NCBI GenBank assembly: GCA_039033695.1
Contig: JBCCCC010000020.1
Span: 1 to 34,810, forward strand
Direction of reading: 5' to 3'
From: CALBPI01 sp039033695
Lineage (GTDB): Bacteria > Pseudomonadota > Gammaproteobacteria > Steroidobacterales > Woeseiaceae
Length of the DNA: 34,810 bases
Shown here in pieces: positions 26,281 to 34,567 of the stretch. The notes under the pieces are model-generated. The model saw only the letters and a program-made list of their open reading frames with translations. It was not told the origin of the DNA and did no database searches. How positions within the stretch are numbered: the stretch's first letter is position 1; each line of letters opens with the position of its first letter. Both the position numbers and the translations under genes were made by a program.

Positions 26281-26358
26281 GCGAGTATCCTATCTGATAT
26301 CAGATCTGTCAGAATGCATTGGACGCATTTGGACCTGTCGCGAGCCAGGGAGAGGACG

Positions 26359-26991
26359 TTGGGGCAAGAGCTGAGCGCTCAAGACAGCGCAGACATTAAC
26401 AATATTCTCGACATGTGGTTTCGCGAACGTGAATCCAGCGTGCCCGGCCTGGATGCGCGCATGAATTTCTGGTTCGGTGAAGACCCGGAGCTGGACATCA
26501 GCATTCGCCACCAGTTTGGTGAGCTGGTCAAGCGAGCGTCCATCAACGACCTCGACCACTGGGCCACCACGCCGCTGGGCAGGCTGGCGCTGATCATCCT
26601 GATCGATCAGTTTCGCCGCAACATCTACCGGGGTAAACCCGAGGCCTTTAGCCACGATCGCGCCGCACTCAAGTTGTGTGTTGAAGGTGCCATTGAGCGA
26701 CATGACAAGAAGCTCTCGCCATTGCAGCGGGTATTCTTCTTTATGCCGATGCAGCATGTTGAGTCACGCAAGGTACAAAACAAATCGGTCACAGTGTTCC
26801 GCGGGCTAGCCAATGCCGCCAACGGCACGCAGAAAGACACCTTTGAGACGTTTGCCGATTTCGCAGAACTGCACCGCGACATCATTGAGCAGTTTGGTCG
26901 CTTCCCCCATCGCAACAAGATTCTGGGACGAGAGAGTACGCCGCTGGAGCGCGAATACCTGGTCGATGGGCCAGACTTTGGACAAGGCTAG
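26359..26991 (+). CDS. DUF924 family protein
   Basis: A 210-residue soluble all-helical protein of the DUF924 family, which has a TPR-like fold and no settled function. Family marks are INNILDMWF near the N-terminus, LALIILIDQFRRNIYRG in the middle, FFFMPMQHVES, and FAELHRDIIEQFGRFPHRNKILGRES near the end. The start is a choice. The first ATG (26314) has no ribosome site and adds 15 residues beyond the family. TTG 26359 is preceded by GGGAGAGGA with good spacing, so I prefer it. It stands alone: the lipoprotein gene on its left is divergent and the MATE gene on its right converges. Confidence 0.85.
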   Translation: MGQELSAQDSADINNILDMWFRERESSVPGLDARMNFWFGEDPELDISIRHQFGELVKRASINDLDHWATTPLGRLALIILIDQFRRNIYRGKPEAFSHDRAALKLCVEGAIERHDKKLSPLQRVFFFMPMQHVESRKVQNKSVTVFRGLANAANGTQKDTFETFADFAELHRDIIEQFGRFPHRNKILGRESTPLEREYLVDGPDFGQG

Positions 26992-27171
26992 CGGGCTTGA
27001 GTCAACGCGATCGCGCCTTGCATAACAAGTCTCCCAAGACGCGCCGACACAGACAGCCTTTGCATGACTCGCAGGTTCTGGCGGCCTAGAGCTGCCATTG
27101 TGGCTCGACAATCTTCAGATACGCCGCCTCGCCAACATCGTGAGCAGCGTTCGCTGCGGACTGCCCGCGCG

Positions 27172-28560
27172 CTAGTCTGCCTGCGAGAGCGCCGTGAGCC
27201 TCGCCGTTTGCTTGGATGCCCAATAGAAACGCGTGACCAGCAACACAGCCGAGATGGTCAGACCCACCACGAAACCTCCCCAGATCATTGCCGGTGACAG
27301 TTTAAGGCTAAGCGCAGCTGCATACGCCAACGGAAATGCAATCACCCAATAAGAAAACGTGGTCAGAAACATCGGCACTCGCGTGTCGTGTAGCCCGCGC
27401 AGTGCACCCGCCGCGCCAACCTGGATGCCATCAGAGATTTGGAAAATGGCAGCGACTAGCAGCAACGACAAAGCAATCGCCTGCACTTGTGGGTCCTGCG
27501 TGTAGATACCCACGATGCCATCGCGAAACAGCAACAGACCGCCCGCGGATATCGCCATGAACCCGGCGCACAAGCCAATACCCAAGAAGCCGCGCGAGCG
27601 CGCCAGCTCAAGATTGCCCTGCCCGATGGCCTGGCTAACCAACACCGTGGTGGCCGAGTTCAACCCCATCGGGATCATGAACATTGTCGACGCATAGTTC
27701 AGCGCGATCTGGTGCGCAGCGACAATGCTGGCCGACAGCTTGCCCATCAGCAGCGATACCGCACTGAACAAGCCAGCCTCAGCGACGATGCTGACCATGA
27801 TCGGTAAGCCCAGCGCCAGGATCTGGCGCATCTCCATCCATTGCGGACCGCGCCCCAACGTGAAGATATCGAACGAATGGTAACGCGGGCTGCGCCACAT
27901 GTAGATAAGCAACGCGAAGAACATGAAGTACATGGTGATCGCGCTGGCAACGCCGGCACCGACGGCGCCCAACTCCGGTGCACCCAGGTTGCCGAACATG
28001 AAGATCCAGTTGCCCGTGACGTTCACGCCCAACGCACCAATCGACACGAACATGACGGGGCGCGTCCAGCCAACCCCTTCTGTCGTGTAGCGCAGCGCCA
28101 GGTAGGCAAACCCTGCTGGGGCACCGAATACGATGGCACGCAGGTAGTCTGCCGTTAGATCACGGAAGCCCTCATCAATGCCAATGGCGGTCAGCGCTGC
28201 CCGCGAGCCAAAGTACAGCACGACAAAAACGAGGCTGCTGAGCATCAGGCTCAACCAGAAACCCTGCCTCGCGTAGCGACCGATGAGGTGCCCGCGACCG
28301 CCACCAATATGGCGCGCACTGATCGGCGAGATCGCCATCAGCACGCCTAGCGCGAACAGGAAGAACAGCATCCAGACGCTGCTACCCACCGCGACCGCTG
28401 CCAGCTCGCGTGCGCCGATCTTGCCCGACATCACAGTATCGGCGACGCCCATGCCGGCGATGGCCAGGTTGTTGACAATGAGCGGGCTGGCCAACTTGAG
28501 CATTCCGCCAATCTCGCGGCTGCGAGGTCGTTCGATAGGTGGCGTGGCGGCGCTGGTCAT
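27172..28560 (-). CDS. MATE family efflux transporter (NorM-like)
   Basis: A 462-residue inner-membrane exporter with about twelve hydrophobic helices in two homologous halves, as expected for MATE proteins that extrude cationic drugs or metabolites in exchange for Na+ or H+. Family marks include ASPLIVNNLAIAGMGVADTVMSGKIGARELAAVAVG in the first half and GLPIMVSIVAEAGLFSAVSLLMGKLSASIVAAHQIALN in the second (key spans only). The length is normal. The ATG at 28560 lacks a recognisable ribosome site. The gene is divergent from the thiolase and convergent with DUF924. The substrate cannot be read from sequence. Confidence 0.92.
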   Translation of the reverse strand: MTSAATPPIERPRSREIGGMLKLASPLIVNNLAIAGMGVADTVMSGKIGARELAAVAVGSSVWMLFFLFALGVLMAISPISARHIGGGRGHLIGRYARQGFWLSLMLSSLVFVVLYFGSRAALTAIGIDEGFRDLTADYLRAIVFGAPAGFAYLALRYTTEGVGWTRPVMFVSIGALGVNVTGNWIFMFGNLGAPELGAVGAGVASAITMYFMFFALLIYMWRSPRYHSFDIFTLGRGPQWMEMRQILALGLPIMVSIVAEAGLFSAVSLLMGKLSASIVAAHQIALNYASTMFMIPMGLNSATTVLVSQAIGQGNLELARSRGFLGIGLCAGFMAISAGGLLLFRDGIVGIYTQDPQVQAIALSLLLVAAIFQISDGIQVGAAGALRGLHDTRVPMFLTTFSYWVIAFPLAYAAALSLKLSPAMIWGGFVVGLTISAVLLVTRFYWASKQTARLTALSQAD

Positions 28561-28712
28561 AACAGGAGGTCTTGGCAGGTCTTTATCCGGGCTGCCAGCC
28601 TAGCACGCATCCGCTACACGTAATGGCGTGTTTTCGGTACAGTGACCTGCGTCAGGTGCAACTCTCGGCTGCGCCGCGACAACTCGATTTCATTCAGACA
28701 GGAGCGCAACCC

Positions 28713-29999
28713 ATGTTGCACGATGGCACCTCCCGACGCGTTGCGATAGTCGGCAGCGCACGCATCCCGTTCGCACGCTCACATACCGCTTACAAAAACG
28801 CCAGCAATCTCGACATGATGAGCGCGACGCTAAAGGCACTGGTCGACAAGTACCAGCTTCCCGGACAAACGCTGGGTGACGTCTCGCTAGGTGCAGTCAT
28901 CAAGCATTCACGTGACTGGAATCTGGCCCGCGAAGCCGTGCTGAGCTCTGGCCTGTCACCCAACACGCCGGCATTCGATCTGCAACGTGCCTGCGGGACA
29001 AGCCTGTCGGGTTGCGTGATGATCGCCAACCGCATTGCATTGGGCCAAATCGACGCCGGCATTGGCGCTGGCACCGACACCGTCAGTGACCCGCCCATCG
29101 TCTATGACGACGAGTATCGCAGCATCATGATGGCCAGCTACCGCGGGCGCAGCTTTGGCCAGCGCTTCAAGCCGTGGCTCGGATTGCGACCACGACACTT
29201 CAAGCCAGTATTGCCGGGCGTCGAAGAGCCGCGCACCAAACTCTCGATGGGCCAAAGCACCGAAATCACGGCCAAGGAATGGCAGATCACGCGCGAAGAA
29301 CAGGACGCCTTGGCGCTGGCCAGCCATCAGAAGGCGGAAGCCGCGTATGCCGAAGGCTTTTATGACGACCTGATCGTGCCGTTCGAGGGCCTGAGCAAGG
29401 ACAACAACGTGCGCGCAGACTCCAGCATGGAAAAACTGGCCAAGCTCAAGCCTGTGTTTGACCGCAGCGGCGCCGGCACCATGACGGCTGGAAACAGCAC
29501 GCCGCTCACCGACGGTGCCTCGTCCATCTTGCTCGCGAGCGAAGACTGGGCCCGTGAGCGCGGCTTGCCCGTACTGGCATATCTCGACTTCTGCAAGGTG
29601 GCCGCCGTGGACTTTGTGAATGAAGAAGGCCTGCTGATGGCACCAGCTTATGCGGTCTCTGACATGCTGACCGATGCCGGCCTCAGCCTGCAGGACTTTG
29701 ACTTCTATGAAATCCACGAGGCGTTTGCCGCACAGGCGCTGGCTACCATGAAGGCCTGGGAGTCGGCTGAGTTCTGCCGCGACAAGCTGGGGCGGGATGC
29801 CCCGCTTGGCAGCATCGACCGCGACAAACTCAACGTCAAAGGCGGCAGCCTGGCCATGGGCCATCCGTTTGCGGCCACGGGCGGGCGTATTGTAGGAGCA
29901 TTGGCCAAAATGCTGCATCAGAAAGGCAGCGGCCGCGGTCTGGTCTCCATCTGTACGGCAGGCGGCATGGGCGTCACGGCGATCCTGTCGGCCCCGTAG
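28713..29999 (+). CDS. acetyl-CoA C-acyltransferase (FadI-like thiolase)
   Basis: A 428-residue thiolase. The N-terminal half carries the acyl-accepting Cys94 in FDLQRACGTSLSG. The C-terminal half has IHEAFAAQAL, GHPFAATGGR (His384) and the second catalytic Cys414 in SICTAGGMG. The long loop with RSFGQRFKPWLGLRPRHFKP is typical of the FadI branch used in beta-oxidation or related acyl-CoA pathways. The frame is open to 28572, but ATG 28713, with AGGAG eight bases upstream, gives the normal start. No fadJ-like partner is adjacent, so the subunit partner, if any, lies elsewhere. Confidence 0.9.
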   Translation: MLHDGTSRRVAIVGSARIPFARSHTAYKNASNLDMMSATLKALVDKYQLPGQTLGDVSLGAVIKHSRDWNLAREAVLSSGLSPNTPAFDLQRACGTSLSGCVMIANRIALGQIDAGIGAGTDTVSDPPIVYDDEYRSIMMASYRGRSFGQRFKPWLGLRPRHFKPVLPGVEEPRTKLSMGQSTEITAKEWQITREEQDALALASHQKAEAAYAEGFYDDLIVPFEGLSKDNNVRADSSMEKLAKLKPVFDRSGAGTMTAGNSTPLTDGASSILLASEDWARERGLPVLAYLDFCKVAAVDFVNEEGLLMAPAYAVSDMLTDAGLSLQDFDFYEIHEAFAAQALATMKAWESAEFCRDKLGRDAPLGSIDRDKLNVKGGSLAMGHPFAATGGRIVGALAKMLHQKGSGRGLVSICTAGGMGVTAILSAP

Positions 30000-30008
30000 C
30001 GCAGCGTA

Positions 30009-30039
30009 CCAGCGCGTGTCTGTTATAGTCACGCGCTGG
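30009..30039 (+). promoter_or_regulatory. palindrome enclosing an extended -10 promoter element
   Basis: CCAGCGCGTG (30009-30018) and its exact complement (30030-30039) flank eleven bases that contain TGTTATAGT, an extended -10 element with TATAGT at 30024-30029. It lies nine bases after the thiolase stop and about 90 bases before the AGCS symporter gene. No good -35 is seen, which is usual for extended -10 promoters. The palindrome could be an operator over the promoter or, as RNA, a 3-prime hairpin for the thiolase transcript; there is no T tract. Confidence 0.45.
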
Positions 30040-30121
30040 AAAAGCCGCGCCTCAGCGGATTATGACAACCGGTGATGTCGCAAGCGTTGCCAACAACAAT
30101 TGATTATTTGCGGGGAGTCGC

Positions 30122-31804
30122 ATGGAAGGTGTGAGTAATTTTCTGGCAGTTACCAACGGTATTCTGTGGGCGCAGCCCGTGCTGTATGTCCTGCTCGGTA
30201 CAGGTGTGCTGTTCACCATCTGGAGCGGATTCGCCCAATATCGTGCACTAACTCATGGCGTGGCCGTTGTTCGCGGCAAATACGATAACCCGGATGATCC
30301 GGGTGCCATCAGTCACTTCCAGGCGCTGTCAGCAGCGCTGTCGGCAACCGTCGGACTTGGCAATATTGGTGGTGTCGCACTGGCGATTGCGCTTGGTGGC
30401 CCAGGTGCCATCTTCTGGATGTGGGTGGTTGGCCTGGTTGGAATGGCCATCAAGATCACCGAAGTCACACTGTCGATGCTTTATCGCAATACAGACGACC
30501 CGGACAATCCGCACGGCGGCCCCATGTGGGTTATCAGCAAGGGCCTGCCCAAGATCAACCCCAGTCTCGCGAGCCTGGGTAAAGGCATCGGCGTGGTGTT
30601 CTGCCTGACGCTATTGGTCTCCACGGCGACCGGCGGTAACATGTTCCAGGCTTGGAACGTCGGCACGATTACCGAAAGCTATTTCGGTGTCCCGAGCTAC
30701 ATCACCGGCATTATCCTGGCCATCATCGTTGGCGCTGTCATCATTGGCGGCATCAAGCGGATTGGCAAGGTCGCCGGCACGCTGGTGCCATTCATGGTGG
30801 CGTTGTACCTGATCGCCGGCACATTCGTGCTGATCGTCAACTACGAGCAGATCCCGGCCATGTTCGCGCTGATCATCACTGGCGCCTTTGCACCGCAGGA
30901 AGCGACCGGCGCGTTCATTGGCGGCACCGTAGCCTACGGTTTCCTGATTGGCATGAAGCGCGCTCTGTTCTCTAACGAAGCTGGCCAAGGCTCTTCGCCG
31001 ATCGCTCACTCCGCAGCCAAAACCGATGAGCCCGTGCGCGAAGGTATTGTGGCTGGTCTGGAGCCGTTCATCGACACCATCGTCGTGTGCACATTCACCG
31101 CGTTGATTATCTTATCGACGGGGGTCTGGAACCGTGACGCGGCAACCACGCTGGATGTTGAGCCATTCGTTGCCAAGACCGCTGATGGCACCTGGCAATT
31201 CGAGGACTCCAGCCTGTCGCTGGGCGATGAGCTAGTCGTGGGCGATTTGGTCTATATGATCGTTGAAGCCGACCCCAACCCCAACACAGGCAACAACCTG
31301 CACAAGGTAGAAGGCCTGATCGTAGACGATGCCACGGGCCCCCTCGTAAAATGGTCACCAATCACAAGCTCCGGCGGACCCGCGACCACAGATCTGGGCG
31401 TATACCCCGCCTACGTTGGCGCCACGATGACCGCCAAGGCGTTCGACTCCGTGCAACCGGGCCTGGGCATGTGGCTGGTCACGCTGGCGTCATGGTTGTT
31501 CGCGATATCGACAATGATCTCGTGGAGCTACTATGGCGAACAGGGCATGGTGTATCTGGCTGGCGAGAAATCGGTGCTGCCTTACAAGATCATATTCTGT
31601 TCATTGATCATCATCGCCACGCTGGGGCTGATCAAGACGGACGTGGATCTCGACAATATGACCGGCGTTGGTACCGGCGTGATGCTGTTCGCCAACGTGC
31701 CGATCATGTGGATCATGGGCTACCAGGCCATGCGCGCTTACAAAGGCTACGTCGCCAAGCTCAAATCTGGCGAAGTGGATCGCGAGAACGCGGCGCAAGC
31801 GTAG
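30122..31804 (+). CDS. sodium:alanine/glycine symporter (AGCS family)
   Basis: A 560-residue inner-membrane amino-acid:Na+ symporter. Family marks are HFQALSAALSATVGLGNIGGVALAIALGGPGAIFWMW (60-101, key span), GGPMWVISKG, a SNEAGQGSSPIAHSAAK block (284-300), TGVWN at 333-337, and ISWSYYGEQGMVYL near the end. Between TGVWN and the next helix there is an extra, hydrophilic, acidic segment of about 90 residues (339-432), which makes the protein longer than the usual 450-480. ATG 30122 has GGGGAG upstream. A terminator follows, so the gene is probably monocistronic. The likely substrates are alanine or glycine. Confidence 0.93.
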   Translation: MEGVSNFLAVTNGILWAQPVLYVLLGTGVLFTIWSGFAQYRALTHGVAVVRGKYDNPDDPGAISHFQALSAALSATVGLGNIGGVALAIALGGPGAIFWMWVVGLVGMAIKITEVTLSMLYRNTDDPDNPHGGPMWVISKGLPKINPSLASLGKGIGVVFCLTLLVSTATGGNMFQAWNVGTITESYFGVPSYITGIILAIIVGAVIIGGIKRIGKVAGTLVPFMVALYLIAGTFVLIVNYEQIPAMFALIITGAFAPQEATGAFIGGTVAYGFLIGMKRALFSNEAGQGSSPIAHSAAKTDEPVREGIVAGLEPFIDTIVVCTFTALIILSTGVWNRDAATTLDVEPFVAKTADGTWQFEDSSLSLGDELVVGDLVYMIVEADPNPNTGNNLHKVEGLIVDDATGPLVKWSPITSSGGPATTDLGVYPAYVGATMTAKAFDSVQPGLGMWLVTLASWLFAISTMISWSYYGEQGMVYLAGEKSVLPYKIIFCSLIIIATLGLIKTDVDLDNMTGVGTGVMLFANVPIMWIMGYQAMRAYKGYVAKLKSGEVDRENAAQA

Positions 31805-31852
31805 CGTGAGCGCCGCCTGATGGGCATGGGGCAAACGTGTCGAAATGGAAAG

Positions 31853-31882
31853 CTCGGCGTTAATGGCGTCGAGACTTTTTTT
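31853..31882 (+). terminator. Rho-independent terminator after AGCS symporter
   Basis: A seven-base-pair stem, CTCGGCG with CGTCGAG (31853-31859 and 31867-31873, one G-T pair), closes a seven-base loop and is followed after two bases by seven T (31876-31882). It lies 48 bases after the symporter stop. Confidence 0.75.
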
Positions 31883-32029
31883 CGCTGCTCTCAGCTGCCG
31901 ATCAACCCCGGTTTTACGAAGTGGTAGACGGCATAACACGAGAAAAATTCTCGCGTTTGTGCCCAAGCCATGGGTCGAAGTACAGATCGAATGATTGGCC
32001 TATCTCCTCGGCCACCGGCGCGGCAACCT

Positions 32030-32692
32030 CTATACCTCTTGCAGTAGCCGCTGAATATCTGAGATCAGGTGCCCAACCGATGCGCCGCTCAAGCCATTAT
32101 AGATACCGCGAATACGCCGATTCTGATCGATGAGCAAGAGGTTTTCTGTATGCAGGAAATCTGCTTGATCCTGCAGCGTTCCGAGGTCTTCATTGGCAAA
32201 GTAGGCGGTGCGCGCCAGTTCATAGATGGACTGCTGATCCCCTGTGAGCAAATGCCATTTTCCAGCCACAACACCATGCGTCTCGGCGTAATGCTGCAAG
32301 ACCTCAGGCGTGTCTGTGCCGGGTCGTATACTGTGCGAGAGGATCAGCACGCTGTCGTTATCCAGAAATGCGTCTTGCACTGACTTAAGTTTGGACCTGA
32401 GTTTAGGGCAGATGCCAGGACACGTACTGAAGAAGAAACTGGCAACATATACCTTCTGATCAGTGTCTTGCTGGGTGATCACTTGATCATGCTGATTAGT
32501 GAATTCGAATGACGGTATGCGATGAAAATCAGTCAACGCATCGCTGCCGGCTTCGATCCAATGCGGCGTGAATTCGGCGCTGTCATAGTACGGCAGGTTT
32601 TCATCGGCAAGCAGGCTGGTCGAGCTCATCAACAACAGTCCCAGCAATACGGCCGCAGTGTAATGGCGATACTGTTTCTCAATTGTATTCAC
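32030..32692 (-). CDS. SCO1/SenC family copper-binding thioredoxin-fold protein
   Basis: A 220-residue exported protein. A signal or anchor segment (about 12-29) leads to a thioredoxin-like fold with the SCO metal motif FSTCPGICPKL (Cys91, Cys95) and the third ligand His181 in FLHTENLLLID. SCO proteins carry copper to the CuA site of cytochrome oxidase or act as periplasmic thiol reductants. The frame is open to 32806, but GTG 32692 has AGGAG seven bases upstream and yields a clean signal sequence, so I chose it over ATG 32725. It is the last gene of the minus-strand cluster, 85 bases after the MORN-variant gene. No oxidase gene is nearby. Confidence 0.88.
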   Translation of the reverse strand: MNTIEKQYRHYTAAVLLGLLLMSSTSLLADENLPYYDSAEFTPHWIEAGSDALTDFHRIPSFEFTNQHDQVITQQDTDQKVYVASFFFSTCPGICPKLRSKLKSVQDAFLDNDSVLILSHSIRPGTDTPEVLQHYAETHGVVAGKWHLLTGDQQSIYELARTAYFANEDLGTLQDQADFLHTENLLLIDQNRRIRGIYNGLSGASVGHLISDIQRLLQEV

Positions 32693-32777
32693 GATTGTTC
32701 TCCTGTTGGCATCCGAGCGTTGCATTGGGCTGATCGCCACCGGCGTTGATGAATTGAGATGGCGGCACGCCGTGCGC

Positions 32778-33383
32778 TCAGGTTGTAGGTAGCGGCAGCG
32801 CTTCATCGTCTAACTCGACACATAGATTTGCGTTTCGCAATCCGAATGCACGGCCATTGCGATACTCGAAATTGCTGTATAGCTTGCCGTTCATCCGCCA
32901 GGCTTGTTGCAAGCCAGTCGGCTCGCCATGACGAAAATTGTAGCGTTTGAATTTCTCGCCTGTTCGATACCAATGCCACGCCACACCGTCGGCTCGGTCA
33001 TCGACATAGAACGTCTCGGACCGCTTGTTGCCGTTGCGCCACCAGCTAGTAGCCAAGCCCGAACGACGGCCCGATTCGTAGCGTGCGGAGTACGCGATTT
33101 GACCGTCCGGAAACCACATCGAGAACTCACCGTGACGGCGACCATCAACGAATGACTCGGACTTGGCAAGCGAACCGGATGGGTAGCGCGTGACTGCGGT
33201 ACCGGTGAACGCGGTATTTCGATAAAGCCGCAAGCCAGTATCGACGTCGATATGTACGCGCGACGCGTCGACGCTGACAGGTGCGCTGTCTTCGTGCGGC
33301 GCCAGCAGTAGGATCGCGAGCCAATTACCCGTACCCAAGGCGAATAACAACAAGCTCAATAGATGGGGAGTTGCGAGTCTCAT
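32778..33383 (-). CDS. MORN-variant repeat protein (YwqK-like), membrane-anchored
   Basis: A 201-residue protein. An N-terminal hydrophobic helix (about 8-28) acts as signal or anchor. About five MORN-variant repeats of some 22 residues follow: TAVTRYPSGSLAKSESFVDGRRHG, FSMWFPDGQIAYSARYESGRRSG, TSWWRNGNKRSETFYVDDRADG, WHWYRTGEKFKRYNFRHGEPTG and QAWRMNGKLYSNFEYRNGRAFG (each a separate unit). The end is LCVELDDEALPLPTT. This repeat occurs in YwqK and many surface proteins; despite database labels of 'antitoxin', nothing here suggests a toxin-antitoxin pair. ATG 33383 is chosen because it starts the hydrophobic helix. It lies ten bases after the YHYH gene. Confidence 0.85.
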   Translation of the reverse strand: MRLATPHLLSLLLFALGTGNWLAILLLAPHEDSAPVSVDASRVHIDVDTGLRLYRNTAFTGTAVTRYPSGSLAKSESFVDGRRHGEFSMWFPDGQIAYSARYESGRRSGLATSWWRNGNKRSETFYVDDRADGVAWHWYRTGEKFKRYNFRHGEPTGLQQAWRMNGKLYSNFEYRNGRAFGLRNANLCVELDDEALPLPTT

Positions 33384-33393
33384 CGATCGTCTC

Positions 33394-34188
33394 TCAGTTG
33401 CTGATACGGCTCGGCGTGCCCTGATAGTCCTCAGCAAACAGCAGGTAGTAGGCGCCCAGGTACGTCTCGTTGATGATGTGGTAGTGATACTCCTCAGCAC
33501 CTAACGAGAACTGGGTCTCCGATGTGTGCCCGCCGGAAGCGTCCAGGTCGGTCGGGTAGGCTCCGGGCGTGGTGTAGCAGCGTCGCCCAAACAGGAAAAA
33601 ACCATCGGCAATGATGCCTACCAGTGCGTCGTCGTCATTCGTTATCGCCACTGGCTCGAGATGATAGTGATAGGTCGACGGGCCTGTATGCGCACCATTG
33701 CGATCAAAACCTGAGATCACGCCAAGCGCCAGCGCAATATTCGGGCCCTCTTGATCATTGAAAATGGGCGCGCCACTCACGGCAATGCCCACAGGGCCCA
33801 GCGAAGTTGCCGTGCTATTCGCGGCAAGCGTAGGACTCGCGGGCACACGCAGCGTAAACAGATTATCGTAGTCTTCGATGTATCCTGGCGACATCCGCGA
33901 GGCTGTGGTGATGTTCGGGTCCGGCGCAACATACAGCCCGCTGGCGTTGTCAGGGTTCCAATAAGCCGACGTATGGTCTGGTCTACCCGTTGCCTCAACA
34001 ACGACTTCATCACCGTCCAATGCGACCGTGACGTTGGCTCCGAACCACAGATAGGCATTGTTCAAGGTAGCCGGGTCGTCGGTGTCGGCGACCGGCTCGT
34101 CGACGGTCGTCCCGCTACTGCCACCACAGGCTGAAAGTGTCAGGCAAATCACGCCGATGAGGCCTGACCTGGCGCCGCGGATTCTCAT
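33394..34188 (-). CDS. YHYH-domain lipoprotein
   Basis: A 264-residue exported protein. The signal peptide ends in the lipobox TLSAC (Cys21), then a Gly/Ser/Asp linker. The mature domain carries two YHYH motifs, STYHYHLEP (173-176) and EEYHYHIIN (234-237), that define the YHYH protein family, with GIIADGFFLFGRRC between them. The clustered His and Tyr suggest metal binding, possibly copper, but no member has a proven function to my knowledge. Its ATG overlaps the stop of the Cys-rich gene by four bases (34185-34188), and the MORN-variant gene follows after ten bases, so it is the core of a tight operon. Confidence 0.88.
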   Translation of the reverse strand: MRIRGARSGLIGVICLTLSACGGSSGTTVDEPVADTDDPATLNNAYLWFGANVTVALDGDEVVVEATGRPDHTSAYWNPDNASGLYVAPDPNITTASRMSPGYIEDYDNLFTLRVPASPTLAANSTATSLGPVGIAVSGAPIFNDQEGPNIALALGVISGFDRNGAHTGPSTYHYHLEPVAITNDDDALVGIIADGFFLFGRRCYTTPGAYPTDLDASGGHTSETQFSLGAEEYHYHIINETYLGAYYLLFAEDYQGTPSRISN

Positions 34189-34460
34189 GAGCGCTCACCA
34201 CCGCGGTTGCCACGCTGCGCGTCGGCTGGCCTGCATGCCAGCGGCTTGCCTTCCGGGGCCTCGCAGGTACCTTCGACCGTCTCGCCTTCTCGCCCTGTGA
34301 ACGAGCACGCATCCGATGCTTCGGCAGTAGCGCAGGCGTCTATGGCCTCTTGCGGCGGGCTTCTATGCTCACGAAACGGGCTCGCAACCTCTGTGGCACT
34401 GGCGCCGGATGCGCAAACTACCAGGATAAGCATGACAGGAAGGGAATAGCGAAACGACAT
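34185..34460 (-). CDS. small secreted Cys-rich protein of the YHYH operon
   Basis: A 91-residue exported protein. The signal peptide ends near ASGASA. The mature part has four cysteines (43, 52, 66, 76) in AIDACATAEASDACSF, VEGTCEAPEG and LACRPADA, probably two disulfides. The pattern 'ACxxxxxxDACxFxGRxGExVxGTCxAPxGxPLAC' recurs in small secreted domains of marine bacteria, without known function. GAGGTG lies five bases before ATG 34460. It overlaps the YHYH gene start by four bases and may fold or act together with it. Confidence 0.8.
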   Translation of the reverse strand: MSFRYSLPVMLILVVCASGASATEVASPFREHRSPPQEAIDACATAEASDACSFTGREGETVEGTCEAPEGKPLACRPADAQRGNRGGERS

Positions 34461-34498
34461 CTGAGCACCTCACAACAAACTCGTTGAATGAGGTTTCA

Positions 34499-34517
34499 GC
34501 GTAGTTATCAATTACGC
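34499..34517 (-). promoter_or_regulatory. inverted repeat over a -35-like box before the YHYH operon
   Basis: GCGTA (34499-34503) and TACGC (34513-34517) are inverted around nine bases. On the minus strand this interval contains TTGATA, a good -35 match, but the matching -10 (TTCAAC, 17 bases on) is poor. It lies 38 bases upstream of the Cys-rich gene and downstream of the regulator stop, so it could be an operator for the operon. Confidence 0.3.
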
Positions 34518-34567
34518 AGCGACGATGCAGACATTGTGCAGAAACCGTGGAAAAACCGCGCCTCAAA

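Noticed and set aside
28561..28580. AGGAGGT on the plus strand before a TTG at 28572 as a thiolase start
   Set aside because: It is only one base from the TTG, and the thiolase fold starts at ATG 28713, which has its own AGGAG.
28956..30032. 358-codon minus-strand frame opposite the thiolase
   Set aside because: It is an antisense shadow of a clearly recognised thiolase; the predicted protein has no recognisable pattern.
32778..33383. YwqK-like protein as antitoxin
   Set aside because: MORN-variant proteins are often labelled so, but no toxin gene is adjacent and the protein has an export or membrane segment.
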